Assembly: GCF_005280275.1 (NCBI RefSeq)
Contig: NZ_CP040021.1
Location: forward strand, 2,257,001-2,321,000
From: Salinivibrio kushneri
GTDB taxonomy: Bacteria; Pseudomonadota; Gammaproteobacteria; Enterobacterales; Vibrionaceae
DNA length: 64,000 bases
Direction: 5' to 3'
Both the position numbers and the translations under genes were made by a program. Below, one piece after another: positions 1 to 8,684 of the stretch. A model generated the notes under the pieces. That model was given only the letters and a program-made list of their open reading frames with translations, was not told the DNA's origin and made no database searches. The stretch's first letter is position 1. Every line of letters starts with the position of its first letter.

Positions 1-252
1 ATCAATATCATCATTGCCGTGTGGGAAATTGGTCACGGTAGCGATGCGCACCTCAGGGGTGCCTTGTTCGCGCAGTGTTTTCTTGGCGACAGGGATAAAG
101 CGCGGATAGATACAAACTGCTGCTGTGTTGCCAACGGCGGTTTTCGCGTTCTGACACAGGCTGATCACCTTTTCATCGGTATCATCATCGTTCAGTGTGG
201 TCAGATCCATCAGTTTTAGTGCGCGTAGGGCCGCGGTTTGTAATTCGTTCAT
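1..252 (-). CDS. deoC: Deoxyribose-phosphate aldolase, N-terminal part (cut by window edge)
   Basis: Cleaves 2-deoxyribose-5-phosphate into acetaldehyde and glyceraldehyde-3-phosphate in cytosolic deoxynucleoside catabolism. The 84 residues present begin [20 protein letters not shown] and continue through segments VCIYPRFI and [10 protein letters not shown]-like (here [10 protein letters not shown]), which are typical of the N-terminal half of DeoC. The Schiff-base lysine lies beyond the window. The start ATG (250-252) is preceded by GGAG seven bases upstream. The nucleoside transporter nupC lies nearby on the same strand, so uptake and breakdown of nucleosides are grouped here. The family call is secure; the gene's completeness cannot be judged. 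Confidence 0.93.
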   Translation of the reverse strand, partial: MNELQTAALRALKLMDLTTLNDDDTDEKVISLCQNAKTAVGNTAAVCIYPRFIPVAKKTLREQGTPEVRIATVTNFPHGNDDID

Positions 253-618
253 TAGTTATCTCCAGTCCTCATTCTTTTGCCAAACAGGTATCGGGTTGGC
301 CACTGTATTAACAACCGGTTTAGTTTTCCGGTCATTGCTCAGCGGACTTGGCTCCATGAAGTTTGAGGCTGGACATCGCGCCGCCTTCAACCAACCATCC
401 TTGTTGCCGCGTGCAAATACCTGGGTATTTGCGGTTTCGCCGTTGGACGTTTCTGATTGGGCTAGCCACACCTTGTTGCTAACCATGAGAGGAAAATAAG
501 GATTGTGGCGCCAGCAAACTTTGACGGCGTTCACTTATTTTACCAACGCCGTTTCAGCAAAACTAGATTTTACCGTTTATGTTGAAAAATACACTGTTGC
601 GCGGTGGAACCAATCTTT
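253..618. other. Non-coding stretch upstream of deoC with one inverted repeat
   Basis: I see no credible gene here. The open frame on the minus strand (256-534) has no family character. The one visible structure is an 8-bp inverted repeat, ACGGCGTT (524-531) against AACGCCGT (545-552), with a 13-base AT-rich spacer and no T-tract. It could be an operator or an mRNA hairpin upstream of deoC. The stretch probably contains the deoC promoter, but I could not pick out a convincing -35/-10 pair. Confidence 0.4.
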
Positions 619-789
619 CTAACTGAAAAAACGCGCCACAATCCACTGATAGCCGACGCCGCCCAAATACACCCCGACAATGCCCATCACCCCGGATAAG
701 ACAGGCGGTGCGGGGATGGGGAGTTTGATCGCACTAAACAATACGCCCACTAAAAAACCGGCCACGAGGGCGAGAAGAATTTCCTGCAT
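619..789 (-). CDS. XapX-domain small membrane protein
   Basis: A 56-residue protein starting MQEILLALVAGFLVGVLF and containing KLPIPAPPVLSGVMGIVGVY-type sequence, the hallmark of the XapX (DUF1427) family. It consists essentially of two hydrophobic segments (about residues 4-20 and 30-50) joined by a proline-rich turn, so it should sit in the inner membrane. Homologues are found next to nucleoside, purine or transport genes, but their biochemical role is not established. The start ATG is at 787-789 and the TAG stop at 619-621. It lies between deoC and nupC on the same strand, separated from nupC by a strong terminator, so it is probably transcribed on its own. Confidence 0.82.
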   Translation of the reverse strand: MQEILLALVAGFLVGVLFSAIKLPIPAPPVLSGVMGIVGVYLGGVGYQWIVARFFS

Positions 790-822
790 GGTTTTACCTT
801 ATGTTGTCACAAGCCTCTATTG

Positions 823-869
823 ATGAGTATACACCCCTCAGCAAGGACGGGTGGTTGAAGCATACTCAT
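823..869. repeat. Interrupted inverted repeat upstream of the XapX gene
   Basis: ATGAGTAT (823-830) is matched by ATACTCAT (862-869). Nested inside, a CACCC segment faces GGGTG. The structure lies 35-80 bases upstream of the XapX start codon, so it could be an operator or a leader hairpin for that gene. No T-tract follows in either direction, which argues against a terminator. Confidence 0.4.
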
Positions 870-883
870 AACGTAAGCCCAAT

Positions 884-918
884 AAAAAACGCCACACAGG
901 CAGTCTGTGTGGCGTTTT
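884..918 (-). terminator. Intrinsic terminator of nupC
   Basis: A perfect 14-bp stem (886-899 against 905-918, GC-rich core CGCCACACAG) with a 5-base loop is followed on the minus strand by a run of T. It lies about 35 bases after the nupC stop codon. The A/T flanks on both sides could allow weak action in the plus direction too. Confidence 0.88.
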
Positions 919-950
919 GCTTAACACGGTGTGCTATCGCGATAAGACGA

Positions 951-2237
951 TTAGCCCGCCAGCGTCAAGGTGACAAATAGACCCGCAATGGTCGCTGCCA
1001 TCAAGTTAGACAAGGTACCGGCGATCACCGCTTTTACACCGAAGCGTGCAATTTCTGGGCGACGGTTTGGCGCGAGGCCACCCAAGCCACCCAGCAAGAT
1101 AGCCACAGACGACAAGTTAGCGAAACCACACAGAGCAAACGAGATAATCGCTTTGGTTTTCTCTGTCATTTCCATACCTGTTGCTGCAACAACTTGCGCA
1201 CCATCACCAAGGTATTGCGTGAAGTTCAAGTAAGCCACGAATTCGTTAACCACGATCTTCTGACCGATGAAAGAGCCTGCGACCACCGCTTCTTCCCATG
1301 GCACACCGATAAGGAATGCAAACGGTGCAAACAGGTAACCCAAGATCAGCTCCAGCGTGATGTCTGGGTAACCGAACCAGCCACCGATACCGCCTAGCAT
1401 GCCGTTAATCAGGGCAATCAAACCAATGAACGCAAGTAGCATCGCACCAACGTTAAGCGCCAGTTGCATACCTGATGAAGCGCCGCCTGCGGCTGCATCA
1501 ATCACGTTCGCTGGCTTCTCTGCGCCTTCAGCGGTCGCGTCAGCCATCTGCTCAACCGGCTCGTCGGTTTCAGGTTTGATGATTTTCGCAAACAGTAGAC
1601 CACCTGGTGCGGCCATGAATGATGCCGCAATCAAGTACTCAAGCGGAACCCCCATAGAGGCATAACCGGCCAGTACGCCACCCGCAACCGAGGCCAAACC
1701 ACCACACATGACCGCGAACAGCTCTGACTGCGTCATACGAGGTACGAATGGACGGATCACCAAGGGCGCTTCAGTTTGTCCAACAAAGATGTTAGCCGTT
1801 GCTGACATAGACTCGGCACGTGAGGTACCCAGTGCTTTTTGCAGACCACCACCGAGCACGTTGATCACAACCTGCATAATACCCAGGTAGTAAAGCACGC
1901 TGATCAGTGAGGAGAAGAAGACAATGACAGGAAGAACTTTCAGTGCGAAGACGAAACCGCCACCGCCGAACAGTTCAAACATTTTGTCAGAAACCAGCCC
2001 ACCAAAGATGAAGCTGATCCCTTCGTCACCGTATGCGATGACGTTAGCAACGTATTGTGATGCGCCGTACAGAATGTCGCGTCCGACATCGACATAGAGT
2101 ACGAAAGCACCGAAAAAGAGTTGGATAGCAAATGCGCCACCCACGGTACGGAGGTTAATGGCTTTGCGGTTATCGGAAAGAAGAACTGCTATCCCTAGCA
2201 GCACAACCATCCCAATCACGCTCATCAGCAGGCTCAT
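951..2237 (-). CDS. nupC: Concentrative nucleoside transporter (CNT/NupC family)
   Basis: Inner-membrane symporter importing nucleosides, probably sodium-driven like the structurally characterised Vibrio CNT protein, which it closely resembles along its length as I recall that sequence. It has 428 residues. Family signatures include GGGFVFA, the GQTEAPL helical-hairpin motif of the nucleoside/ion site, NEFVAYL, and the C-terminal [11 protein letters not shown] segment. A charged cytosolic insert around residues 220-240 (rich in E, T and A) is the most variable part. The start [10 protein letters not shown] fits the family start and is preceded by GAGG (in TTTGAGGATGCC). The gene is monocistronic: terminator downstream and promoter in the 2238-2447 gap. 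With deoC nearby it forms a nucleoside-scavenging group. Confidence 0.95.
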   Translation of the reverse strand: MSLLMSVIGMVVLLGIAVLLSDNRKAINLRTVGGAFAIQLFFGAFVLYVDVGRDILYGASQYVANVIAYGDEGISFIFGGLVSDKMFELFGGGGFVFALKVLPVIVFFSSLISVLYYLGIMQVVINVLGGGLQKALGTSRAESMSATANIFVGQTEAPLVIRPFVPRMTQSELFAVMCGGLASVAGGVLAGYASMGVPLEYLIAASFMAAPGGLLFAKIIKPETDEPVEQMADATAEGAEKPANVIDAAAGGASSGMQLALNVGAMLLAFIGLIALINGMLGGIGGWFGYPDITLELILGYLFAPFAFLIGVPWEEAVVAGSFIGQKIVVNEFVAYLNFTQYLGDGAQVVAATGMEMTEKTKAIISFALCGFANLSSVAILLGGLGGLAPNRRPEIARFGVKAVIAGTLSNLMAATIAGLFVTLTLAG

Positions 2238-2303
2238 AATATTGGCATCCTCAAAGTAAAAAGTTGGCGTCTCGACAAAGTGGAATTTGGCTTCCGGGGA
2301 GGG

Positions 2304-2346
2304 ATTATACGCATCGCAGTCACATTAAAGTAATATTCCAATCACA
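2304..2346 (-). promoter_or_regulatory. nupC promoter with candidate CRP site
   Basis: On the minus strand a TATAAT -10 (2304-2309) has TTACTT at -35 (2328-2333), spacer 18. A perfect CRP half-site TGTGA (2342-2346) sits so that the 16-base site 2331-2346 is centred about 41.5 bases upstream of the expected start point, the class II CRP position. The second half-site is poor. Known nupC/nupG-type promoters are activated by CRP and repressed by CytR, so the placement is plausible, but CRP binding here is inferred. Confidence 0.55.
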
Positions 2347-2410
2347 GTTCGCTGTAAAACTATTTTGTAATGCATCAATAAGTATGACTTTGATCTAGTT
2401 TTGTGAGCTT

Positions 2411-2430
2411 ATGCAACCGCAAACGTTTGT
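2411..2430. promoter_or_regulatory. Candidate LacI-family (CytR/PurR-type) operator upstream of nupC
   Basis: CAAACGTTTG (2420-2429) is a perfect 10-base palindrome within CCGCAAACGTTTGTC, close to the PurR-type consensus core. ATGCAAC just before it (2411-2417) is the reverse complement of the GTTGCAT half-site recognised by CytR. It lies 174-193 bases upstream of the nupC start, behind the CRP candidate. It is immediately downstream of the yjjV stop, so it belongs to the nupC control region. Which LacI-family repressor uses it, if any, is inference. Confidence 0.4.
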
Positions 2431-2447
2431 CTTTTGCCCGTTCCCGC

Positions 2448-3218
2448 TCAATCAAAGCCAAACAATCTTTCAGCGTTGTCTGATGTTTCGGTCATGAGAT
2501 GATCTTTATCACAGCCTTTTAACTCAGCAACCACATCAGCAACCCTTGATACCTGAGAGGGGGTGTTCGGTTTTCCTTGAAATCCGGCCAAAGGCATGTC
2601 GGGGGCATCGGTTTCAAGGACGAGGTGCTCCAAAGGTAGCTGAGCAATGGCGCGGCGGGTCTTTTGCGCGCGAGAATAGGTCACCGTGCCGCCTACCCCG
2701 AGCATCAAGCCCGCATCAATAAACTGTTTACCCTGCTGTTCACTGCCACTGAACGCATGTAACACCCCGCGTATCCCTGGATAGGCTTTAACCGCGCGTA
2801 ATAATGGGTTATGCGCTTTGCGGCTGTGCAGAATGATGGGGAGATCATAGTGGCGTGCGAGCCAGAGCTGCCCCTCCAATAGCGCGTGCTGGCGCTGCTG
2901 AGCGGTATTTTGGTTCGCGACAACAAAGTCGAGCCCGGCTTCCCCGACGGCGACACAACGCGTAGGGCGCGCGCTCAATGCCCGTTCCAGTTTATCCAGG
3001 CTGGTGTCCGTGTGAGCATCGAGAAAACATGGGTGTAGTCCCAATCCTGCATATACACCATGCAGACGTTCAGTCAGCGACAGCACCGCCGACCAGTTAT
3101 CCTCGCTAACACTAGGGACCACCATCCGCGTCACGCCTTTTTCGCGTGCCGCCTGCCAGTACGACTCTGGTGCCTCACGAAACGGAGAAAAATCAAAATG
3201 GCAATGCGTATCAATCAT
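2448..3218 (-). CDS. yjjV: TatD-family metal-dependent hydrolase (YjjV-like)
   Basis: A 256-residue TIM-barrel hydrolase of the TatD superfamily, a presumed metal-dependent DNase or phosphoesterase in the cytosol. Metal ligands are visible in order: HxH in DTHCHFD at the start, E in VGEAGLD (about 90), H in ILHSRKAH (about 135), H in VLHAFSG (about 160) and D in LETDAPDM (about 205). The start chosen is the ATG at 3216-3218, giving the canonical MIDTHCH opening. A longer reading adds 33 residues without family similarity. Length matches YjjV rather than TatD proper, and in enteric bacteria yjjV also lies close to deoC and prfC. The physiological substrate is unknown. Confidence 0.88.
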   Translation of the reverse strand: MIDTHCHFDFSPFREAPESYWQAAREKGVTRMVVPSVSEDNWSAVLSLTERLHGVYAGLGLHPCFLDAHTDTSLDKLERALSARPTRCVAVGEAGLDFVVANQNTAQQRQHALLEGQLWLARHYDLPIILHSRKAHNPLLRAVKAYPGIRGVLHAFSGSEQQGKQFIDAGLMLGVGGTVTYSRAQKTRRAIAQLPLEHLVLETDAPDMPLAGFQGKPNTPSQVSRVADVVAELKGCDKDHLMTETSDNAERLFGFD

Positions 3219-3390
3219 GCTGAGACGTTGGTGGGGTCGGTGTTTTTTCTGAACGCTTGATAGGCACACAGCTTCGGCGGTTATCCTCGCCAAGCCCCAT
3301 TCGCAGGCACCAGGCATCGTAATGTGCCACCCAACGTTTAATCCTCGCTATCATCATTATTGGCATCCTTGCTTTGTCAACTTTATGCCA

Positions 3391-3417
3391 TTAAAAAGCC
3401 GTCTAGTTACAGACGGC
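3391..3417 (-). terminator. Intrinsic terminator of prfC
   Basis: On the minus strand GCCGTCT pairs with AGACGGC (7 bp, 6-base loop), followed by TTTTTAAT. It lies about 85 bases past the prfC stop codon in the 284-base gap before yjjV, so prfC and yjjV are probably separate transcripts. Confidence 0.8.
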
Positions 3418-3502
3418 AGTATAGCATGGCGTGAAAGAGGAGAGCGTCATCGCTATCCGGTGCACGTTTGTAATAACCGGGCGACCCCACCCTCTCCCCC
3501 GC

Positions 3503-5092
3503 TTAGTGTTCGCGGGTCGCTCTGAGATCAATATCCGGGAAGCGCTCTTGCGTGAGGTTTAGATTAACCATGGTCGGCGCAATGTACGTCAAGTTGTCAC
3601 CGCCATCCAAAGCCAAGTTCGCTTGGTTTTTACGCTGAAATTCGTCCAGCTTCTTCTCGTCATCACACTCTACCCAACGCGCGGTGGCGACATTAATCGG
3701 CTCATACAAGGCATCCACGTTGTATTCGGCTTTCAAGCGTGCCACTACCATATCAAACTGGAGCACACCGACCGCACCGACAATTAAGTCGTTTGATTGC
3801 AACGGACGGAACACCTGTACCGCACCTTCCTCAGACAGCTGAATCAAACCTTTAAGCAGCTGCTTTTGGCGCAATGGATCTTTGAGACGGATCCGACGGA
3901 AAAGCTCTGGGGCAAAATTCGGGATCCCCGCAAATTTCAGATCTTCTCCTTGAGTAAAGGTATCGCCAATTTGAATGGTGCCATGGTTGTGCAAGCCAAT
4001 AATATCACCCGCAAACGCATCTTCAGCCCGTGACCGATCTCCTGCCATAAAGGTCACCGCATCGGAAATATTGATTTGTTTACCGAGGCGCACATGACGC
4101 AGTTTCATCCCTTGCTGGTATTTCCCAGAGACAATACGCATAAAGGCAATCCGGTCACGGTGGCGTGGATCCATATTGGCTTGAATTTTAAATACAAAGC
4201 CGGAGAACTTCTCTTCGTCAGCCTTGACTTCACGATCATGGGTTGGGCGCGCCATGGGCTTGGGTGCCCACTCGGTCAGACCATCCAACATATGGTCCAC
4301 ACCAAAGTTACCCAGTGCGGTACCGAAGAAAACAGGCGTGAGTTCACCGCTTAAAAACAGTTCATGGTCAAACGCATGAGACGCGCCCATCACCAGTTCC
4401 AACTCGTCACGCAAATCTTGCGCAATGTCTGCACCAATCGCCTCATCCAACTCAGGATTATTCAAGCCTTTAATGATACGCGCATCCTGGATGGTATGGC
4501 CTTGGCCTGATTGATACAGAATGCTTTCGTCACGATGAATATGGTACACACCTTGGAAGCCTTTCCCGCAACCAATCGGCCACGATACCGGCGCACACGC
4601 AATATTGAGCTCACTTTCTACTTCATCAAGCAGCTCCATTGGGTCGCGAATATCACGGTCAAGTTTGTTCATAAAGGTAATGATCGGAGTATCACGTAAA
4701 CGGGTGACTTCCATCAGCTTACGGGTACGATCCTCGACACCTTTCGCCGCATCAATCACCATTAAGCACGAATCGACCGCGGTCAGTGTCCGGTACGTAT
4801 CTTCCGAGAAATCCTCGTGCCCTGGTGTGTCGAGCAGGTTCACTAAGCAGTCGTTGTAAGGAAATTGCATCACCGAGGTGGTGACAGAGATACCACGCTC
4901 TTTTTCCATGTCCATCCAATCAGACTTGGCATGTTGGTTAGAGCCACGCCCTTTCACGGTTCCCGCCGTTTGAATGGCACGTCCGAATAACAGCACCTTC
5001 TCGGTGATGGTGGTTTTACCCGCATCTGGGTGCGAGATAATCGCAAACGTGCGGCGTTTATCAACTTCCTGTTGCAGCAGTGTATTTGACAT
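3503..5092 (-). CDS. prfC: Peptide chain release factor 3
   Basis: RF3 is a translational GTPase that removes RF1/RF2 from the ribosome after peptide release. The protein is 529 residues from the chosen ATG (5090-5092), opening [20 protein letters not shown] as in other vibrios. A longer frame adds 11 residues without similarity. G1 is SHPDAGKTT (about residues 18-26), switch II is [14 protein letters not shown] (about 87) and the NKLD G4 motif is at about 142. The C-terminal half carries the RF3-specific domains ([20 protein letters not shown] and the QVFRP block). Length equals the family norm. It is divergent from pnp, with a 415-base gap that holds the pnp promoter and leader; no clear prfC promoter was found. 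Confidence 0.97.
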   Translation of the reverse strand: MSNTLLQQEVDKRRTFAIISHPDAGKTTITEKVLLFGRAIQTAGTVKGRGSNQHAKSDWMDMEKERGISVTTSVMQFPYNDCLVNLLDTPGHEDFSEDTYRTLTAVDSCLMVIDAAKGVEDRTRKLMEVTRLRDTPIITFMNKLDRDIRDPMELLDEVESELNIACAPVSWPIGCGKGFQGVYHIHRDESILYQSGQGHTIQDARIIKGLNNPELDEAIGADIAQDLRDELELVMGASHAFDHELFLSGELTPVFFGTALGNFGVDHMLDGLTEWAPKPMARPTHDREVKADEEKFSGFVFKIQANMDPRHRDRIAFMRIVSGKYQQGMKLRHVRLGKQINISDAVTFMAGDRSRAEDAFAGDIIGLHNHGTIQIGDTFTQGEDLKFAGIPNFAPELFRRIRLKDPLRQKQLLKGLIQLSEEGAVQVFRPLQSNDLIVGAVGVLQFDMVVARLKAEYNVDALYEPINVATARWVECDDEKKLDEFQRKNQANLALDGGDNLTYIAPTMVNLNLTQERFPDIDLRATREH

Positions 5093-5289
5093 AGAGGTTA
5101 TCTTCTTGTTGGCTTCAGGCGGCAATCAGGCGCCAGCTGAGAGGGTCATTCACAAAGGTGGCGTATTTTCGCTGATCTTGTAGTCAGCTTCAATTCACAA
5201 ATCTGACTTCGCCGTGTTATCTGCATCCGTTAGGGTCAATATTGCTTGCCAAACCCATCACAAATGTTGCCATTTGACCGCCTCGTGGT

Positions 5290-5317
5290 GTCGTTATCGG
5301 CCAAGCACGTGTATAAT
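5290..5317 (+). promoter_or_regulatory. pnp promoter
   Basis: A consensus TATAAT -10 box occurs at 5312-5317. The -35 region (around 5290-5295, GTCGTT) is poor. Initiation would fall at about 5324, immediately before the long leader hairpin, so transcription would start directly into that structure. This placement supports the call more than the -35 does. The upstream gene of the classical operon (rpsO) is absent here, so pnp must rely on a promoter in this gap. Confidence 0.6.
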
Positions 5318-5325
5318 TAGCGCCA

Positions 5326-5450
5326 CTTTCAGCTGTCACACAGTCAACAACGTCGACCATAAGGTCGCGACTATTGACAGCATACTGCCCAAGCAGGCCA
5401 AACACCCGCGCAGCCTGCTGTCATTAGTCGCGATGGTGAGCAGCTGAAAG
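5326..5450 (+). promoter_or_regulatory. pnp leader: long two-part hairpin (probable RNase III/PNPase autoregulation element)
   Basis: The outer stem pairs 5326-5339 with 5436-5450 (14 bp, one bulged G). The inner stem pairs 5365-5382 with 5416-5433 (17 of 18 positions complementary). Together they make a long double-stranded leader. In E. coli the pnp mRNA leader forms a long duplex cut by RNase III, after which PNPase degrades the residual strand and represses its own synthesis. This structure sits in the same place, between promoter and start codon. A further small hairpin (GATAAACC...GGTTTATC, 5464-5482) lies closer to the start. Confidence 0.7.
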
Positions 5451-5507
5451 CCGACACTTAGTGAGATAAACCAACGGGTTTATCCCTCAGCAACAAGGAA
5501 ATAATCT

Positions 5508-7646
5508 GTGAATCCAATCGTAAAAACATTCCAGTACGGCAATCATACAGTGACATTGGAAACGGGCGTGATGGCACGTCAAGCCAATGGTGCTGTTATG
5601 GTTAGCATGGACGATACCTCGGTATTCGTTTCTGTGGTCGGTAAAAAAGAAGCGGCTGAAGGCCAAAGCTTCTTCCCATTGACGGTTAACTACCAAGAGC
5701 GTACCTACGCGGCAGGTAAAATCCCAGGTGGTTTTTTCAAGCGCGAAGGTCGCCCTTCTGAGTCAGAAACCCTGACCGCACGTCTGATTGACCGCCCTAT
5801 CCGTCCGCTATTCCCGGACTCGTTCAAAAACGAAGTCCAAGTGATTGCAACCGTCGTATCTGTTAACCCAGCGGTGAGCCCTGACATTGTTGCCATGCTG
5901 GGTACCTCGGCAGCACTCGCTATCTCAGGCATCCCATTCAACGGCCCCATCGGCTCGGCGCGCGTCGGTTACATCAACGATGAACTCGTGCTTAACCCAA
6001 GCCCAGCAGAGCTAGACGACAGCAAGCTTGACCTTGTGGTCGCCGGTACTGAAGGTGCGGTACTGATGGTAGAGTCTGAAGCGGATCGCCTAAGCGAAGA
6101 GCAAATGCTACAAGCGGTGATGTTTGGTCATGAGCAACAGCAAACCGCGATCAACGCAATCAAAGAATTTGCCGCCGAAGTGGGAACGCCTACTTGGGAT
6201 TGGCAAGCGCCAGAAGTGAACGCTGCGCTACAAACCCGTGTGGCTGAAATGGCACAAGGCCCATTGGCTCAGGCATACCAAATCACTGAAAAAATGGCTC
6301 GTTACGAGCAGATTGGTCAAGTGAAACAGGAAGTAGTGGCTGCACTACTCGGCGAAGACGAGACCTTGGATGAGCGTGAAATCCTAGGCATGCTCGGCGA
6401 CTTGGAAAAGAAAGTCGTACGCAGCCGCATCATTGCCGGTGAACCACGTATTGATGGCCGTGAGAAAGACATGGTTCGCGCCCTCGACGTGCGTACGGGC
6501 GTATTACCACGTACACACGGCAGCGCCTTGTTTACCCGTGGTGAAACGCAAGCGCTAGTCACCGCGACATTGGGTACTCAGCGTGACGCGCAAACCATTG
6601 ATTCTATCATGGGTGAGCGTCAAGAAGGCTTCATGCTGCACTACAACTTCCCTCCTTATTGTGTGGGTGAAACCGGTTTTGTTGGCTCACCAAAGCGCCG
6701 CGAAATCGGCCATGGTCGCCTAGCCAAACGCGGTATTGCTGCTGTGATGCCAAGCCAGGACGACTTCCCGTACACACTGCGTGTGGTCTCTGAGATCACC
6801 GAATCCAACGGCTCTTCCTCAATGGCATCTGTCTGCGGCACATCGCTTGCGCTGATGGATGCCGGTGTACCGGTGAAAAAATCCGTAGCCGGTATCGCCA
6901 TGGGTCTGGTGAAAGAAGGCGACGATTTCGTTGTGCTTTCCGACATCTTAGGTGATGAAGATCATCTCGGTGATATGGACTTTAAAGTGGCCGGTACGGA
7001 TGACGGTGTCACTGCTTTGCAGATGGACATCAAAATCGAAGGGATCACTAAAGAGATCATGCAAATCGCATTGAACCAAGCTAAAGGCGCACGTTTACAC
7101 ATCCTCGATGTGATGGATCAAGCCATCGGCTCGGCACGCGACGATATCTCTGAGTTCGCGCCTCGTATCCACACCATGAGCATCAACCCAGATAAGATCC
7201 GCGATGTCATTGGTAAAGGTGGCGCCGTGATCCGTCAGCTTACCGAAGAAACTGGCACCACCATTGAAATCGACGACAACGGCACAGTGAAAATTGCGGC
7301 CACCGACGGTGAAGCTGCCAAAGATGCCATTTCACGCATCGAAGCACTCACTGCAGAAGTCGAAGTGGGCCGTATCTATACCGGTAAGGTTCAGCGTATC
7401 GTTGACTTCGGTGCCTTCGTCTCAGTGATTGGCGGCAAAGATGGTCTGGTTCACATTTCTCAAATCGCTGATCAACGCGTTGAGAAGGTGTCTGATTATC
7501 TCGAAATCGGCCAAGAGGTAGACGTGAAAGTGCTGGAAGTTGACCGTCAAGGTCGCATCCGCTTGAGCATGAAAGAAGCGTCGGCAGAACAAGCCCCCGC
7601 CGCTGATGCTGCACCAGCAGAAGAAGCACCAAGCACTGACGCTTAA
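5508..7646 (+). CDS. pnp: Polyribonucleotide nucleotidyltransferase (PNPase)
   Basis: A 3'-to-5' phosphorolytic exoribonuclease, trimer, core of the RNA degradosome. It has 712 residues, normal for the family. Order: first RNase PH domain (about 10-140), all-helical linker (about 240-320), second RNase PH domain (about 325-550, with [11 protein letters not shown] and the conserved [20 protein letters not shown] block containing the catalytic aspartates), KH domain with [12 protein letters not shown] (about 565), then S1 domain ([18 protein letters not shown], about 622-690) and an alanine/glutamate-rich tail. The start follows AAGGAAATAATCT. It reads V at the GTG start (5508-5510). nlpI follows as usual, but rpsO, the normal upstream neighbour, is about 48 kb away on the other strand. 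Confidence 0.98.
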   Translation: MNPIVKTFQYGNHTVTLETGVMARQANGAVMVSMDDTSVFVSVVGKKEAAEGQSFFPLTVNYQERTYAAGKIPGGFFKREGRPSESETLTARLIDRPIRPLFPDSFKNEVQVIATVVSVNPAVSPDIVAMLGTSAALAISGIPFNGPIGSARVGYINDELVLNPSPAELDDSKLDLVVAGTEGAVLMVESEADRLSEEQMLQAVMFGHEQQQTAINAIKEFAAEVGTPTWDWQAPEVNAALQTRVAEMAQGPLAQAYQITEKMARYEQIGQVKQEVVAALLGEDETLDEREILGMLGDLEKKVVRSRIIAGEPRIDGREKDMVRALDVRTGVLPRTHGSALFTRGETQALVTATLGTQRDAQTIDSIMGERQEGFMLHYNFPPYCVGETGFVGSPKRREIGHGRLAKRGIAAVMPSQDDFPYTLRVVSEITESNGSSSMASVCGTSLALMDAGVPVKKSVAGIAMGLVKEGDDFVVLSDILGDEDHLGDMDFKVAGTDDGVTALQMDIKIEGITKEIMQIALNQAKGARLHILDVMDQAIGSARDDISEFAPRIHTMSINPDKIRDVIGKGGAVIRQLTEETGTTIEIDDNGTVKIAATDGEAAKDAISRIEALTAEVEVGRIYTGKVQRIVDFGAFVSVIGGKDGLVHISQIADQRVEKVSDYLEIGQEVDVKVLEVDRQGRIRLSMKEASAEQAPAADAAPAEEAPSTDA

Positions 7647-7670
7647 AGTCATATCGTCATTCATGGTATA

Positions 7671-7696
7671 AAGGGGGCTGAGGCCCCCTTTTTTTT
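7671..7696 (+). terminator. Intrinsic terminator between pnp and nlpI
   Basis: GGGGGC (73-78 of the 7600s) pairs with GCCCCC (7683-7688) around a 4-base loop, with AA/TT extending the stem, followed by eight T. It ends about 18 bases before the nlpI start. nlpI therefore depends on read-through or a promoter within pnp. Confidence 0.9.
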
Positions 7697-7714
7697 ACAC
7701 GGAGATGCGCCTTC

Positions 7715-8593
7715 ATGACCATTTTTACTCAGCCACGGGCGGGATTTTATAAGCCTCTGGCTATTCTGGCGCTGTTATTATTGACCGGCTGTACCAGCCA
7801 GTGGACCTTTCCTCCTATGGCCGTCCCCTTACAGCCCACGCTGCAACAGGAAGTGCATCTGGCACGTATAGACCAGCTGCTTGCCCGCGATGATTTGAGT
7901 GACGATGCACGCGCACAGCTGCATTATGAGCGTGGACTCATGCATGATAGCTTAGGGATGCGCGACTTGGCGCGATTGGATTTTAATCAATCGCTGTCAC
8001 TCAAGCCTGATCAACCTGATGTGTTTAATATTCTCGGCGTCTATTTTACCCAAAATGGCCACTATGATGCTGCCTACGAGGCCTTTGACTCGACGTTAGA
8101 GCTGGATAATAGCCACAGCTATGCCGCGCGTAACAGAGGCATTGCCCTTTATTACGGGGGGCGCTATCGCCTGGCCCATCAAGACTTACTCCATCACTAC
8201 CAAGAAGATAGCGACGATCCTTATCGCCTCATTTGGCTTTATTTAGTGGAGCGCGATTGGAAAGGGGAAACCAAAGCGCAACAAGCGCTAGCAACGCGGA
8301 AAGCGAATGCGGAGACCGCGGGTTGGGGCTGGCAGCTTGTCGATATGTACCTCGGTGAGCTCAGCGAACGTGAGCTGCTAGAGCAACTTGCCTCGCAAGG
8401 TGAAGACAATGAACGGCTCGCAGAACGTTTATGTGAAGCTTACTTTTACCTTGCTAAACGCTATCAATTCCAAGGCGACAAGGATCGCGCCGTGGCATTG
8501 TATAAGCTTGCCATGTCAGGCAACGTGTATGAGTTTGTCGAACATCGCTATGCGTTACTTGAGCTCAATCGGCTCGCCTACCGTCGGCCCTAG
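7715..8593 (+). CDS. nlpI: Lipoprotein NlpI, TPR adaptor
   Basis: An outer-membrane lipoprotein that in E. coli acts as an adaptor for the protease Prc and for peptidoglycan hydrolase complexes. It has 292 residues. The signal peptide ends in the lipobox LLTGC (about residues 22-26) after a hydrophobic run PLAILALLLL. TPR repeats follow (for example RAQLHYERGLMHDSLGMRDLARLDFNQSL as a type, about 65-95, and DVFNILGVYFTQNGHYDAAYEAF-like sequence at about 100). A helical C-terminal domain completes it. The start ATG has GGAG ten bases upstream. Position directly after pnp is the classical gammaproteobacterial arrangement and supports the name. A strong terminator separates it from pnp. Confidence 0.93.
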   Translation: MTIFTQPRAGFYKPLAILALLLLTGCTSQWTFPPMAVPLQPTLQQEVHLARIDQLLARDDLSDDARAQLHYERGLMHDSLGMRDLARLDFNQSLSLKPDQPDVFNILGVYFTQNGHYDAAYEAFDSTLELDNSHSYAARNRGIALYYGGRYRLAHQDLLHHYQEDSDDPYRLIWLYLVERDWKGETKAQQALATRKANAETAGWGWQLVDMYLGELSERELLEQLASQGEDNERLAERLCEAYFYLAKRYQFQGDKDRAVALYKLAMSGNVYEFVEHRYALLELNRLAYRRP

Positions 8594-8620
8594 TATTTCA
8601 TTCCTGAGCGCCTCAAAAAT

Positions 8621-8651
8621 AAAAATAGAGCAGGCTCACTGCTCTATTTTT
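8621..8651. terminator. Bidirectional terminator between nlpI and rocS
   Basis: AAAAATAGAGCA (8621-8632) pairs perfectly with TGCTCTATTTTT (8640-8651) around a 7-base loop. A-rich sequence on the left and T-rich on the right give a U-tract in both directions. It serves the convergent nlpI (+) and rocS (-). Confidence 0.9.
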
Positions 8652-8684
8652 GATCCTGAGTAATACCAACCAATAGGTATCCGG

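Noticed and set aside
256-534. A 92-codon minus-strand frame upstream of deoC as a gene
   Set aside because: No recognisable family or ribosome-binding site, and the amino-acid pattern is irregular. It appears to be a chance frame in the deoC control region.
3219-3317. The 33-residue N-terminal extension of the TatD-family protein
   Set aside because: No similarity to the family; the internal ATG gives the conserved MIDTHCH opening.
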